Part shown: positions 1 to 8,461 of the stretch, piece after piece
Position numbering within the stretch: the stretch's first letter is position 1
Layout of the letters: every line of letters starts with the position of its first letter
NCBI GenBank assembly: GCA_023485185.1
Contig: JAMCZP010000131.1
Coordinates: 1-21,163, forward strand
DNA from: Gammaproteobacteria bacterium
GTDB taxonomy: Bacteria; Pseudomonadota; Gammaproteobacteria; Pseudomonadales; Halomonadaceae
Length of the DNA stretch: 21,163 bases
Direction: 5' to 3'
Program-made: the position numbers and the translations under genes
Notes under the pieces: model-generated
Databases searched by the model: none
What the model saw: only the letters and a program-made list of their open reading frames with translations
Told to the model about the DNA's origin: nothing

Positions 1-81
1 GCGAGAAGGTCAGCTTTTCAGGTACCATTTTGGAAGCGGCTGTTGGTGCTTGATGGATTGGTTAGGTTCTTGAAATCATAG

Positions 82-1047
82 CACTTTCAGCCGCTTTCTT
101 TTATACCCTGTGAGAAATCCGGGCTAGCAGTTGGTAATTCAGCACATGCTGCATATCAACTGAATATTTCAATAGCATTAAGCCCTCAAGATCCTATTGC
201 TCAAGCAATAGTAGATGCTCAGCAAGCCATTGAGGAGCGTTCTGAAGGAGAGCTCACGATTCAGCTCTTCCCTAACAGCCAGCTTGGCTCAGATGAAGAT
301 GTGGTGGAGCAAATCCGTAGTGGTGCCAATATTGCGGTCCTTATTGATGCTGGGCGCTTATCGGAGTATCAGCCAGAATTGGGGATATTAAGCGCACCTT
401 ATTTAGTTGAAGACTATCGCGATTATCATCAAATCACCAATTCACCTCTTTACCTGGATTGGGTGGAGAGCTTGGCCGACTCAAGCGGGTTGCGGCTGCT
501 TAATTACAACTGGTTCCAGGGCACTCGGCAAATGCTGACCCAAAAGGAAATTAACACTCCCGACGATTTACGCGGAGTGCGTGTGCGCACCATTAACTCG
601 CCTGTATGGGTGAATACCATTGAAGCCATGGGTGCTACCGCCACCCCATTGCCATGGTCGGAGGTTTACTCCGCTCTACAGCTAGGCTCCATCGATGGTG
701 CAGAAGCGCAATTGACAGGTGCTGAAGGGCAAAATCTCCACGAGGTAATCACCAATATAGCATTGACGAATCATATTCACTTACTGACAGGTATGGCCAC
801 CTCTGAGCAGTGGTATCAATCTTTGCCTGAAGAGTTACGCATCATTCTTGATGAGGAGTTATTAAAAGCCGGAGAGGTGGCTAGTCAGGCGACGGCCGAT
901 GAACAAGAAGGCGTTCGCGAGCGCATGGAAGCCGCAGGCGTAACGTTTAATGAGGTTGATCTCGACGTTTTTCGCGAACGCGTTGGTAGTGTTTATGAGG
1001 CGCTAGGTTACGACCAATACCGTGAACAGCTGCTAACTGAGGAGTAA
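82..1047 (+). pseudogene. TRAP transporter solute-binding protein (DctP family) with disrupted 5' end
   Basis: The open frame encodes a nearly complete periplasmic TRAP binding protein that would capture an organic acid, here probably a hexuronate, for the DctQ/DctM pair that follows. The mature part is intact: a substrate-binding region with RGVRVRT, then WSEVYSALQLGSIDGAEAQ, as in DctP proteins. The frame also reads the end of a signal peptide (LAVGNSAHA then AYQL, about 124-162). However, it begins right after a TAG at 79-81 and has no ATG, GTG or TTG until GTG 301, which lies well inside the mature domain. A hydrophobic stretch resembling the missing signal core (IALSAAFFYTL) is in another frame at 78-110, and a basic start-like stretch (VRFLK) is in the first frame at 61-75. 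This suggests two frameshifts, so the gene is either broken or affected by sequence errors. The family is clear; its functional state is uncertain. Confidence 0.72.
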
Positions 1048-1057
1048 TCAGCATCAC

Positions 1058-1092
1058 CCCCCATCTGTTTTAAGGTGGGGGTACTTTCTTTT
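1058..1092 (+). terminator. GC-rich hairpin with imperfect T-rich tail between dctP and dctQ
   Basis: Arms CCCCCATCT (1058-1066) and AGGTGGGGG (1073-1081) can form a 9-bp stem with one T-G wobble and a 6-nt loop, followed by TACTTTCTTTT. It lies just after the binding-protein stop codon. In TRAP operons such a hairpin often stabilises the abundant binding-protein mRNA or partly terminates before the membrane genes. The interrupted T tract suggests attenuation or 3'-end protection rather than full termination. Confidence 0.55.
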
Positions 1093-1139
1093 CGCTAGTT
1101 TCTAACAATCCGCATGCCCCGTGGGGTGAGGAATGCTGT

Positions 1140-1634
1140 ATGTGGTATTGGTACGATAAAGGTGAGGAGTGGCTAGCCATTACGCTACTCGGTGGGACGT
1201 CTCTTTCCATGTTAGTAAGTTCAACAGCTAGAGCTATTGGGCAGCCCTTTGCTGGTGGTGCTGAGCTTGCTCAATTTCTATTTATCTGGACCGCGGTATT
1301 AGGCGCCGATATTACCTTGCGGCGCGGCGGGCAGGTGCGAATCGATGCATTTGTCGTGCGGATGCCTGCCAAGCTGCAATGGGTCGTGACAAGCCTTTGC
1401 CTTGCGATGATGGCACTCTTTCTCGTTCTTCTCATATGGTATGGCTTTGCTTTAGCCACCTCAAATTGGCAGCGGCCCATGGGGGTAGCAGGGCTGAGCT
1501 ACGGTTATATCACGCTAGCGTTGCCCGTCGGTGCTTCATTAATGTTGCTAACCCTAGTACGTCGGGTTGTCGCAAACGGAGTCATCGGTAGCTTGGTGAC
1601 TGACGATGATGAGATTGTGGAGGAAGCACTATGA
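1140..1634 (+). CDS. TRAP transporter small permease subunit (DctQ family)
   Basis: This 164-residue inner-membrane protein is the small subunit of a tripartite Na+-dependent carrier. Four hydrophobic segments are visible at about residues 10-33, 44-60, 80-104 and 120-142. Family features include the GGAELAQFLFIWTAVLGA stretch followed by a basic, conserved-looking loop (RRGGQVRID), and a tryptophan-proline region before the last helix. Its final codons overlap the dctM start in an ATGA junction (1631-1634), indicating translational coupling. It sits 92 bases after the binding-protein gene and before uxaC, so a uronate substrate is inferred from context only. Length and topology are normal for DctQ. 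Confidence 0.88.
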   Translation: MWYWYDKGEEWLAITLLGGTSLSMLVSSTARAIGQPFAGGAELAQFLFIWTAVLGADITLRRGGQVRIDAFVVRMPAKLQWVVTSLCLAMMALFLVLLIWYGFALATSNWQRPMGVAGLSYGYITLALPVGASLMLLTLVRRVVANGVIGSLVTDDDEIVEEAL

Positions 1635-2920
1635 CAGCTGTTTTACTGCTGGGCTTCGGCTTACTCCTCATGGCCATTGGCATGCCCGTTGCTTTCGCCA
1701 TTGGTATTGCTGGTTTTTCTTACTTTCTACTCCCAGACACCTTTTTACCGACTAGTATCGCGGTGCAGCGGATAGTCTCATCAACGCAATCATTTCCCCT
1801 GCTAGCCGTTCCGCTATTTATCTTCATTGGCCACCTGATGAATGTCAGTGGTATTACGCCCCGCCTGGTTCATCTTTCCACCTTACTGGCGGGATGGATG
1901 AGCGGTGGTTTAGCCCAGGCTAGCATCGTGTTGAGCACCTTGATGGGTGGCGTCTCAGGTTCGGCCGTAGCGGATGCCGCGATGCAATCTCGGGTGCTGG
2001 GTAAGAGCATGATTAAAGGGGGATATTCACCCGGATTTACAGGTGCTGTGCTCTCAATAGGAGGGTTAATCACTGCAACGATTCCACCTAGTATTGGCTT
2101 GATTCTATATGGCTACCTGGGTGAAGTTTCCATCGGACGTTTGTTTATTGCAGGTCTGGTGCCGGGGTTCCTGTTAATGGTGGCGCTCATGGTGACCACG
2201 TATATTGTGTCCAAGCGGCGTGGATATCTTCCAGTAAGAGAGAACCTTCCCACTGGTCGTGAGGTTTTAAAGGCTCTACGCAACAGCATCTGGGCAATTC
2301 TTTTCCCTGTATGGTTATTAGTTGGTATTCGCTATGGCCTGTTTACGCCTTCAGAGGCGGGCGCGTTTGCAGTGGCTTATGCACTATTTATCGGTTGCGT
2401 TATACATCGGGAAATGGGGCTTAAAGAAATCCTTAACGCTATGCGTGCCAGCGTTAGAGATATTGGCATGATTATGCTGATTATTATGTTCTCAGGCATT
2501 ATCGGTTATGTCGTCTCATTTGAAAGAGTGCCACAAACAATAGCTGAGCTAACCCTAGGTGTATTCTCTAGTCAAATAATGTTGCTGCTTACCTTGGCTG
2601 TGCTACTAATTTTTTTAGGCATGCTATTAGAGGCTACGGTCGTTGTAATGTTGTTAACACCTATTTTGGTGCCTGTTATTAAAGCAGCAGGTGTTGATCC
2701 TGTGCATTTTGGACTATTAATGATGACGCTGGTTACCTTTGGTGGCATGACACCTCCCGTGGGTATTTCAATGTATACGGTGTGCGGCATCTTACGTTGC
2801 TCTTTTTATGATTACAGTCGAGAGATACTGCCTTTTGCTTTAGCGGTATTTGCGGTAGTGCTGGGTATTATATTTTTCCCCAATGTAGTGCTCTTTTTAC
2901 CCAATTTACTGCTGGGTTAA
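1631..2920 (+). CDS. TRAP transporter large permease subunit (DctM family)
   Basis: This 429-residue polytopic membrane protein is the transport-catalysing subunit of the TRAP system. It has about twelve hydrophobic segments and DctM signatures: GMPVAFAIG near residue 17, GHLMNVSGIT near 67, the GGVSGSAVADAA loop near 106, TIPPSIGLILYG near 150, and TPPVGISMYTVCGI in the C-terminal half. It overlaps dctQ by four bases, and uxaC begins a few bases after its stop, so it belongs to the same operon. By eye its second half (about 2400-2900) is more AT-rich than the downstream catabolic genes. The substrate is inferred from the neighbouring glucuronate enzymes. Confidence 0.92.
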   Translation: MTAVLLLGFGLLLMAIGMPVAFAIGIAGFSYFLLPDTFLPTSIAVQRIVSSTQSFPLLAVPLFIFIGHLMNVSGITPRLVHLSTLLAGWMSGGLAQASIVLSTLMGGVSGSAVADAAMQSRVLGKSMIKGGYSPGFTGAVLSIGGLITATIPPSIGLILYGYLGEVSIGRLFIAGLVPGFLLMVALMVTTYIVSKRRGYLPVRENLPTGREVLKALRNSIWAILFPVWLLVGIRYGLFTPSEAGAFAVAYALFIGCVIHREMGLKEILNAMRASVRDIGMIMLIIMFSGIIGYVVSFERVPQTIAELTLGVFSSQIMLLLTLAVLLIFLGMLLEATVVVMLLTPILVPVIKAAGVDPVHFGLLMMTLVTFGGMTPPVGISMYTVCGILRCSFYDYSREILPFALAVFAVVLGIIFFPNVVLFLPNLLLG

Positions 2921-2957
2921 ACTGCCTGTGAACTCACATAATAAAGGAGCAAAAATA

Positions 2958-4376
2958 GTGTTTAACGATAATATTGAGTTCATGGATAAAGACTTTCTGT
3001 TGGAAAATGAAGCAGCCAAGAGGCTTTATCATGAACATGCCGCTGTTATGCCTATTTGCGATTATCACTCACACTTAGATCCGGTTGAAATCGCTAATAA
3101 TATCCAGTTCGATAATTTAACCCAGCTATGGCTTAAAGGGGATCACTATAAATGGCGTGCCATGCGCTGTGCGGGCATTGCTGAACAGCGAATTACCGGC
3201 GATGTCAGCGACCGTGAACGCTTTCAAGCCTGGGCGGAAACAGTCCCCGACTGCCTTGGTAACCCGCTCTATCACTGGACGCATCTTGAGCTGAAAAAAC
3301 CGCTGGGAATCGACAATCTGCTGCTTTCGCCCCAGACAGCAGAGGAAATTTGGCACCTGTCTCAACAGCGATTAGCTACTCCACAGCTGAGTGCCCAGGG
3401 TATTTTAGAGCGTTTTAATGTGCGTACTATTTGTACCACCGATGATCCTGTCGACAGCCTGGAAACCCACCAACGCCATGCGCAGGCAGACACTGGGCCG
3501 ACGATGTTACCGACCTTTCGAGCCGATGCGGTGCTTAAAATAGAGCAGCCAACCTTTGTTGACTATCTTGCCACGCTTGAAGTCGCCAGTGGCGTCAAGA
3601 TAATGCGCTTCGATGACTTGCTGGCGGCCCTGTTCCAGCGTCTTGAACATTTCACCAGCCTAGGTTGCTGCCTTTCCGATCATAGCCTGGAGAAACCTGT
3701 CTTTGTCGCGCCTCCTTCGGCCCTGGAGCTTGATCGGATACTCGATAGCAGAATGCGTGGAAAAGAGCTGAGCCACGTTGAGGCTCACGGCTTTACCACC
3801 GCGGTATTGCTATGGCTTGGTAAAGAGTACGCTCGCCGAGGCTGGGTAATGCAGCTTCATATTGGCGCTCTGCGCGATTTAAGCCAGCGTGGTCGACGAG
3901 AAATAGGCGCTAACAGTGGTTTCGATGCGATTGGCGATATCACGTACGCAGAATCCTTGGCGGCGCTGTTGGATGCGCTTGATAGCGAGCGCCAACTGCC
4001 ACGCACCGTGCTGTATAACCTCAACCCACGGGATAACGAAATGCTCGCTGGGCTGGCGGGCTCCTTTCAAGGCGATGGTATCCCCGGTAAGGTCCAGTTT
4101 GGCGCCGCTTGGTGGTTTAACGACCAGCGCGATGGTATGGAGCGCCAACTGACGACCCAAATGCAGTTTGGTCTGCTGCGTCACTTTGTGGGCATGCTGA
4201 CGGATTCGCGTAGCCTGCTGTCGTTTTCCCGCCACGACTACTTCCGACGTATTTTTTGCCAAATGCTGGGCGCTCAAATGGCCCGCGGTGAGTTACCTAA
4301 TGATATCGATCGTGTCGGTGAGCTGGTGCGTGCGGTGTGTTACCACAATGTGCAGCGTTACTTATTTGAGCGTTAA
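2958..4376 (+). CDS. uxaC: Uronate isomerase (glucuronate isomerase)
   Basis: It catalyses D-glucuronate to D-fructuronate (and in this family D-galacturonate to D-tagaturonate), the first cytoplasmic step of hexuronate breakdown. It belongs to the amidohydrolase superfamily. Visible landmarks are DYHSHL near residues 35-40 (metal-ligand histidines), [13 protein letters not shown], the TTDDP motif, the [13 protein letters not shown] segment, LNPRDNE, WWFNDQ, and [10 protein letters not shown] followed by RHDYFRR. The predicted 472 residues match the roughly 470 of E. coli UxaC. An upstream GTG at 2928 gives ten more residues, but an AAAGGAG ribosome site at 2943-2949 lies eight bases before the GTG at 2958, so that start is preferred; ATG 2982 is also possible. 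It follows the TRAP genes directly and precedes manD. Confidence 0.95.
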   Translation: MFNDNIEFMDKDFLLENEAAKRLYHEHAAVMPICDYHSHLDPVEIANNIQFDNLTQLWLKGDHYKWRAMRCAGIAEQRITGDVSDRERFQAWAETVPDCLGNPLYHWTHLELKKPLGIDNLLLSPQTAEEIWHLSQQRLATPQLSAQGILERFNVRTICTTDDPVDSLETHQRHAQADTGPTMLPTFRADAVLKIEQPTFVDYLATLEVASGVKIMRFDDLLAALFQRLEHFTSLGCCLSDHSLEKPVFVAPPSALELDRILDSRMRGKELSHVEAHGFTTAVLLWLGKEYARRGWVMQLHIGALRDLSQRGRREIGANSGFDAIGDITYAESLAALLDALDSERQLPRTVLYNLNPRDNEMLAGLAGSFQGDGIPGKVQFGAAWWFNDQRDGMERQLTTQMQFGLLRHFVGMLTDSRSLLSFSRHDYFRRIFCQMLGAQMARGELPNDIDRVGELVRAVCYHNVQRYLFER

Positions 4377-4420
4377 TTTCTTATTGCTTTTTGCTCCTTA
4401 CTCTTTGTGATGGATTTACC

Positions 4421-5632
4421 ATGATCATTAGCGATGCATATTTAATCGTAACGTCTCCAGGCCGCAATTTCGTTACGCTAAAAATTGTTACTGAGTCCGG
4501 CGTGTACGGTATAGGCGATGCCACTTTAAATGGCCGTGAGCTGGCGGTGGTCGCCTACCTGGAAGAGCATGTGCTGCCCACCCTGATTGGCCGAGACGCC
4601 AGCCGCATTGAAGATATCTGGCACTTTCTTTACCGCGGTGCTTACTGGCGGCGGGGCCCGGTCACCATGTCGGCCATTGCGGCAGTTGATTTAGCGCTAT
4701 GGGATATCAAGGCGAAAGCGGCAGGCATGCCGCTGTATCAGTTGCTGGGTGGCAAAAGCCGTGAGCGAGTGATGACCTATGCCCACTGCACTGGTAAGGA
4801 TATTGAAGGCTGTCTTCGCGAAGTAGAGAAGCATGTGAAGCTTGGTTACCGCGCGGTTCGGGTGCAAGCAGGTGTGCCAGGCATTCCCACCACCTACGGC
4901 GTTACCAAAAAGGCAGGAGAGCGTTACGAACCCGCCGATGCAGAGTTGCCCAGCGAGAATGTATGGAGCACTGAAAAATACCTCAATCATGTGCCTAAAC
5001 TATTTGCCGCGGTGCGCGATCAGTTCGGTGACGATTTACATATCCTGCATGATGTTCATCACCGTTTGACGCCCATTGAAGCAGCCAGGCTGGCTAAAGA
5101 AGTTGAGCCTTACCATCTATTTTGGCTGGAAGATTGTGTGCCCGCTGAGAACCAAGAGAGTTTTCGGTTGATTCGCCAGCACTCCACCACGCCGCTGGCG
5201 GTGGGTGAAGTGTTTAACTCGATACACGATTATCGTGAGCTACTGGAAGGGCAATTGATTGACTATATTCGCACGCCGCTTAGCCATGGTGGTGGCATTA
5301 CCCATGTGCGCAGAATTGCTGATTTAGCCTCGCTTTACCATGTGCGCACCGGCTTTCATGGCGCGACGGATCTATCGCCGGTGTGTTTAGGGGCCGCTAT
5401 CCATTTTGATACATGGGTACCTAACTTTGGTATCCAGGAGCATATGCCCCACGAAGCGATAGTGGATACGGTGTTCTCCCATGATTACCAGTTTGTCGAT
5501 GGGCACTTTATTGTTGGCGAAACTCCTGGGCACGGCGTGGATATCGATGAACAGGTAGCCAAACAGTACCCCTATAAGCGTGCCAGCCTACCGGTGAACC
5601 GGTTGGAAGATGGCACTCTTTGGCACTGGTAA
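4421..5632 (+). CDS. manD: D-mannonate dehydratase, enolase superfamily (ManD)
   Basis: It dehydrates D-mannonate to 2-keto-3-deoxy-D-gluconate using Mg2+. The 403 residues align from memory almost end to end with the characterised Novosphingobium ManD (402 residues): [32 protein letters not shown] and [10 protein letters not shown] are all present. Predicted metal ligands are D211, E237 (WLEDC) and E263 (VGEVF). Catalytic counterparts are R147, Y159, H213 and H313. The HGATD motif has Ala at 315; in this subgroup Ala there marks efficient mannonate dehydratases, whereas RspA-type proteins have Pro. An upstream TTG at 4391 would add ten residues but the ATG fits the family length; the ribosome site is weak. 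It shares an operon with uxaC, uxuB and a second mannonate dehydratase, uxuA. Confidence 0.94.
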   Translation: MIISDAYLIVTSPGRNFVTLKIVTESGVYGIGDATLNGRELAVVAYLEEHVLPTLIGRDASRIEDIWHFLYRGAYWRRGPVTMSAIAAVDLALWDIKAKAAGMPLYQLLGGKSRERVMTYAHCTGKDIEGCLREVEKHVKLGYRAVRVQAGVPGIPTTYGVTKKAGERYEPADAELPSENVWSTEKYLNHVPKLFAAVRDQFGDDLHILHDVHHRLTPIEAARLAKEVEPYHLFWLEDCVPAENQESFRLIRQHSTTPLAVGEVFNSIHDYRELLEGQLIDYIRTPLSHGGGITHVRRIADLASLYHVRTGFHGATDLSPVCLGAAIHFDTWVPNFGIQEHMPHEAIVDTVFSHDYQFVDGHFIVGETPGHGVDIDEQVAKQYPYKRASLPVNRLEDGTLWHW

Positions 5633-5642
5633 GGAGCGATCG

Positions 5643-7145
5643 ATGCCGAACGTTGAACACTTCCCTTCTTCAAACGAGCAAACGAGCAACATAGCGATTG
5701 TCCACTTGGGCTTGGGCGCCTTCCACCGTGCCCACCAAGCGATATATTTAGAGCGCTATCGCCAACGCAGTGGTGATGATGAGTGGGGCATATGTAGCGC
5801 GAACTTGCGCTCAAGCGTAGGTTTGGTTGATAGCCTGCGTGATGCTAACTACCGCTATCAGGTAGCCGAGTACGCCGATAGCGACAGCGTTACGCTGCGC
5901 GAAATTGGCGTGATCGAAGAGACGTTGTTCTCCGGTCGTGATAGCTCTGGCAATAGTGCGGACAATAGTATGGCTAGCTGGGGCCGCGACCGGGAAGCGC
6001 TGTTAGCGCGAATGGCTTCCGCGGATACGCGAATGGTGTCCCTAACGGTGACTGAGAAGGGCTACTTTTTAAACCCTGCCAGCGGTGAGCTGAGGGTCGA
6101 TGACCCGATGGTCATCGGTGATATTGCCTCGCCTAAGCAGCCGCGCACGGCCCCCGGGCTAATCGTAGAGGCGTTAGCTCGGCGGCGTGAAGCAGGTGTT
6201 GCCCCCTTTACGGTGCTCTCCTGCGACAACATGCCGGATAATGGTAAGCGTACACGCCAGGCGGTGATCCAACTGGCTGAGCGGCGCGATGCGTCTTTGG
6301 CGAGTTGGATTGCCAGTGAAGTTGCCTTTCCTTGCAGCATGGTTGATCGCATCGTGCCTGCCATGACCGATGAGGATTTCGAAAGATTGGCGGCGCTGGG
6401 GGTAAATGATCCCAATGCGGTGGTATGCGAGGCTTTTTCTCAGTGGGTAGTGGAGGATAACTTTCCCATGGGGCGCCCAAGTTGGGAAGCCGAGGGCGTT
6501 GAGATGGTTGCCGATGTGGCGCCGTTTGAAACCATGAAGCTACGTATGCTCAACGGCAGCCACTCTTTGTTGGCTTATTTAGGCGCATTAGCAGGCATTG
6601 AAACAGTCTTTGATGGGGTGAATCACACCAAGCTTCGCGCTTTATTACGCCGCTATATGCTTGAAGAGGCAGCGCCTACTCTTGAAATGCCAAAAGGCAT
6701 CGATTTAGACGCTTACGCTGACTCGCTGCTGGCACGCTTTGCCAATGACAGTTTACGCCACCGCTTGCAGCAAATCGCCATGGATGGCAGCCAAAAGCTT
6801 CCGCAGCGCTGGCTCTCCGGCACGTTTAAACGCAGCGCCGCAGGTCAATTATCTCCCTGTATTGCGATGGGAGTGGCTGCCTGGATTCGCTACACACTAG
6901 GCGAAGATTTATTGGGAAATCGCTACACCGTCGATGACCCATTAGCCAAGCGCTTTGCCGACTTACATCACATCCATGGCGCCGATGCCAGTGTATTGGT
7001 CGCTACTTTTTTGGCCATGGACGATGTGGTGCCTAGCGCATTGGCGGCGGATAAAGCATTTTCTCAGTCTGTACTAACGGCTTATCTAGCGCTGACCCAA
7101 GACGGATTGGATGGGGCGCTCGCGGCGCTTGAGCGCAACGAATAA
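5643..7145 (+). CDS. uxuB: D-mannonate oxidoreductase (fructuronate reductase)
   Basis: It reduces D-fructuronate to D-mannonate with NADH, linking UxaC to the dehydratases. The 500-residue protein belongs to the polyol-specific long-chain dehydrogenase (mannitol dehydrogenase) family. The N-terminal nucleotide-binding region shows HLGLGAFHRAHQA at residues 21-33; the catalytic segment is MKLRMLNGSHSLLAYLG with K299, N304 and H307; the DNMPDNG motif is near 195-201. The ATG at 5643 is preferred because AAGGAG at 5631-5636 overlaps the manD stop with normal spacing; an in-frame TTG at 5610 would extend back into manD. Tagaturonate reductase (UxaB) and mannitol dehydrogenase are relatives, but the operon partners favour UxuB. 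Confidence 0.92.
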   Translation: MPNVEHFPSSNEQTSNIAIVHLGLGAFHRAHQAIYLERYRQRSGDDEWGICSANLRSSVGLVDSLRDANYRYQVAEYADSDSVTLREIGVIEETLFSGRDSSGNSADNSMASWGRDREALLARMASADTRMVSLTVTEKGYFLNPASGELRVDDPMVIGDIASPKQPRTAPGLIVEALARRREAGVAPFTVLSCDNMPDNGKRTRQAVIQLAERRDASLASWIASEVAFPCSMVDRIVPAMTDEDFERLAALGVNDPNAVVCEAFSQWVVEDNFPMGRPSWEAEGVEMVADVAPFETMKLRMLNGSHSLLAYLGALAGIETVFDGVNHTKLRALLRRYMLEEAAPTLEMPKGIDLDAYADSLLARFANDSLRHRLQQIAMDGSQKLPQRWLSGTFKRSAAGQLSPCIAMGVAAWIRYTLGEDLLGNRYTVDDPLAKRFADLHHIHGADASVLVATFLAMDDVVPSALAADKAFSQSVLTAYLALTQDGLDGALAALERNE

Positions 7146-7157
7146 AAGGAGATCACG

Positions 7158-8336
7158 ATGGAGCATACCTGGCGCTGGTTTGGCCCTAAAGATGCTATTC
7201 GGCTGGAAGAGATTCGCCAAACAGGTGCCACCGGTATCGTAACGGCACTGCATGAGGTGCCTAACGATCAGGTATGGCTGGTTGAGGCGATCCATGAGCG
7301 CCAGCAAATGATCGAAGCCGCTGGCCTGAGATGGTCAGTGGTAGAGAGCGTGCCGGTGCATGAGTCGATCAAAAAAGGCCTGCCCGAGCGGGATGTATTT
7401 ATCGCCACCTACTGCCAGACACTGCGCAATTTGGCGGCTTGTGGTATCGATACTGTTTGCTATAACTTTATGCCGGTGCTTGACTGGACCCGTACCGATC
7501 TGACCTACGAACTGCCTGATGGGGCCTTGGCCCTGCGCTTTGATCAGGTGGCGTTTGCTGCCTTTGATCTATATCTGCTCCAACGGCCCGCCGCGGAGCA
7601 AGAGTACAGCGATGAAGAGAAAGCTCAGGCACGCCGCTATCTTGAGGGATTAGATAATGCTGGCCGTGATCCGGGCGTCAATACGCTGATCGCAGGGCTG
7701 CCTGGGGCAGAAGAGCATTACACCCTTGAACAGTTTGGCGCCGTGTTGGAAGAGTACGCGGAGATTGATGCCGCTAAATTGCGGGAAAACTTAGGCTACT
7801 TTCTCCAGGCGGTGATTCCGGTAGCGGAAGAAGTGGGTATTCGTATGGCGATTCATCCTGATGACCCGCCACGACCATTACTAGGGTTGCCCAGGGTGGT
7901 TTCTACTCGTCAAGATGCCCAGTGGATTATTGATCGCCTGCCTAGCCCTGCTAATGGCTTGACGCTTTGCACCGGCTCTTACGGCGTTCGTGAAGATAAT
8001 GACTTGGTGGCCATGACCCGCCATTTTGCTCCGTATATTCACTTTATCCACCTGCGCGCCACGAAGCGCGAAGCGGATACGCTTTCGTTCCACGAGGCGC
8101 CGCATCTAGCGGGTGATGTCGATATGGTAGGCGTGATTCACGCGTTGGTGGATGAAGAGCGTCGCCGGGAACGCGAGGGCGGGGCGCGCTTGCCGCTACG
8201 CCCGGATCACGGCCATCAGCTTCTGGATGATCAACAGCGCAACACTGCACCGGGTTACCCGCTCTACGGGCGCCTGCGCGGGTTGGCCGAACTGCGCGGT
8301 GTGGAGCTAGCGGTGAGACAGTTAACGGCTAGATAA
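7158..8336 (+). CDS. uxuA: Mannonate dehydratase, classical UxuA type
   Basis: It dehydrates D-mannonate to 2-keto-3-deoxygluconate with Fe2+/Mn2+; its TIM-barrel fold is unrelated to ManD. The 392 residues closely resemble E. coli UxuA (394) as recalled: [29 protein letters not shown] near 100-115, [10 protein letters not shown] with H233, [13 protein letters not shown] with C271, HLR with H298, and [11 protein letters not shown] near the C-terminus. A strong AAAGGAG site precedes the ATG, 12 bases after uxuB. It is the last gene of the operon and is followed by a strong terminator. It duplicates the activity of manD in the same operon. Confidence 0.96.
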   Translation: MEHTWRWFGPKDAIRLEEIRQTGATGIVTALHEVPNDQVWLVEAIHERQQMIEAAGLRWSVVESVPVHESIKKGLPERDVFIATYCQTLRNLAACGIDTVCYNFMPVLDWTRTDLTYELPDGALALRFDQVAFAAFDLYLLQRPAAEQEYSDEEKAQARRYLEGLDNAGRDPGVNTLIAGLPGAEEHYTLEQFGAVLEEYAEIDAAKLRENLGYFLQAVIPVAEEVGIRMAIHPDDPPRPLLGLPRVVSTRQDAQWIIDRLPSPANGLTLCTGSYGVREDNDLVAMTRHFAPYIHFIHLRATKREADTLSFHEAPHLAGDVDMVGVIHALVDEERRREREGGARLPLRPDHGHQLLDDQQRNTAPGYPLYGRLRGLAELRGVELAVRQLTAR

Positions 8337-8354
8337 TCTATCAAGGCATTACTC

Positions 8355-8406
8355 TTCAAAAACAGCTTTTCAAAAACAGCTCTTCAAAAATCGTTCTTCA
8401 AATTAG
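8355..8406 (+). repeat. Four imperfect 14-bp tandem repeats
   Basis: Units beginning TTCAAA start at 8355, 8369, 8383 and 8397, exactly 14 bases apart. Units 1 and 2 share TTCAAAAACAGCT; unit 3 reads TTCAAAAATCGTT; unit 4 decays after TTCAAA. The array lies between the uxuA stop and the terminator. It may be replication slippage or a protein or RNA-binding site; nothing else explains it. Confidence 0.7.
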
Positions 8407-8442
8407 AAAAGCCTCGCTGATTAAATCAGCGAGGCTTTTTTT
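8407..8442. terminator. Bidirectional rho-independent terminator after uxuA and the SSS transporter gene
   Basis: A perfect 11-bp stem (GCCTCGCTGAT at 8411-8421, complement at 8425-8435) has a 3-nt loop and is flanked by AAAA on the left and seven Ts on the right. It can therefore end transcripts from both sides. It separates the + strand uronate operon from the converging - strand operon that ends at 8462. Confidence 0.93.
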
Positions 8443-8461
8443 GCGAAGTAGCGGCTAACGA

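Noticed and set aside
1..51. Possible tail of an upstream gene in frame at position 3 (stop at 51-53), or start of a - strand gene at 28
   Set aside because: Too short to recognise any family; no ribosome site or supporting context.
301..1047. GTG 301 as the real start of the first TRAP binding protein
   Set aside because: The family sequence clearly continues upstream in the same frame to the signal-peptide end near 124, so 301 is internal.
3879..4277. 132-codon open frame on the - strand inside uxaC
   Set aside because: It lies fully within a highly conserved gene, with no ribosome site or recognisable domain; it is a codon-bias shadow.
6062..6480. Overlapping - strand open frames inside uxuB
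   Set aside because: They are antisense shadows of a well-supported gene and lack family signatures.
8355..8406. CRISPR array
   Set aside because: Units are only 14 bases, directly adjacent, without unique spacers, and no cas genes are present.
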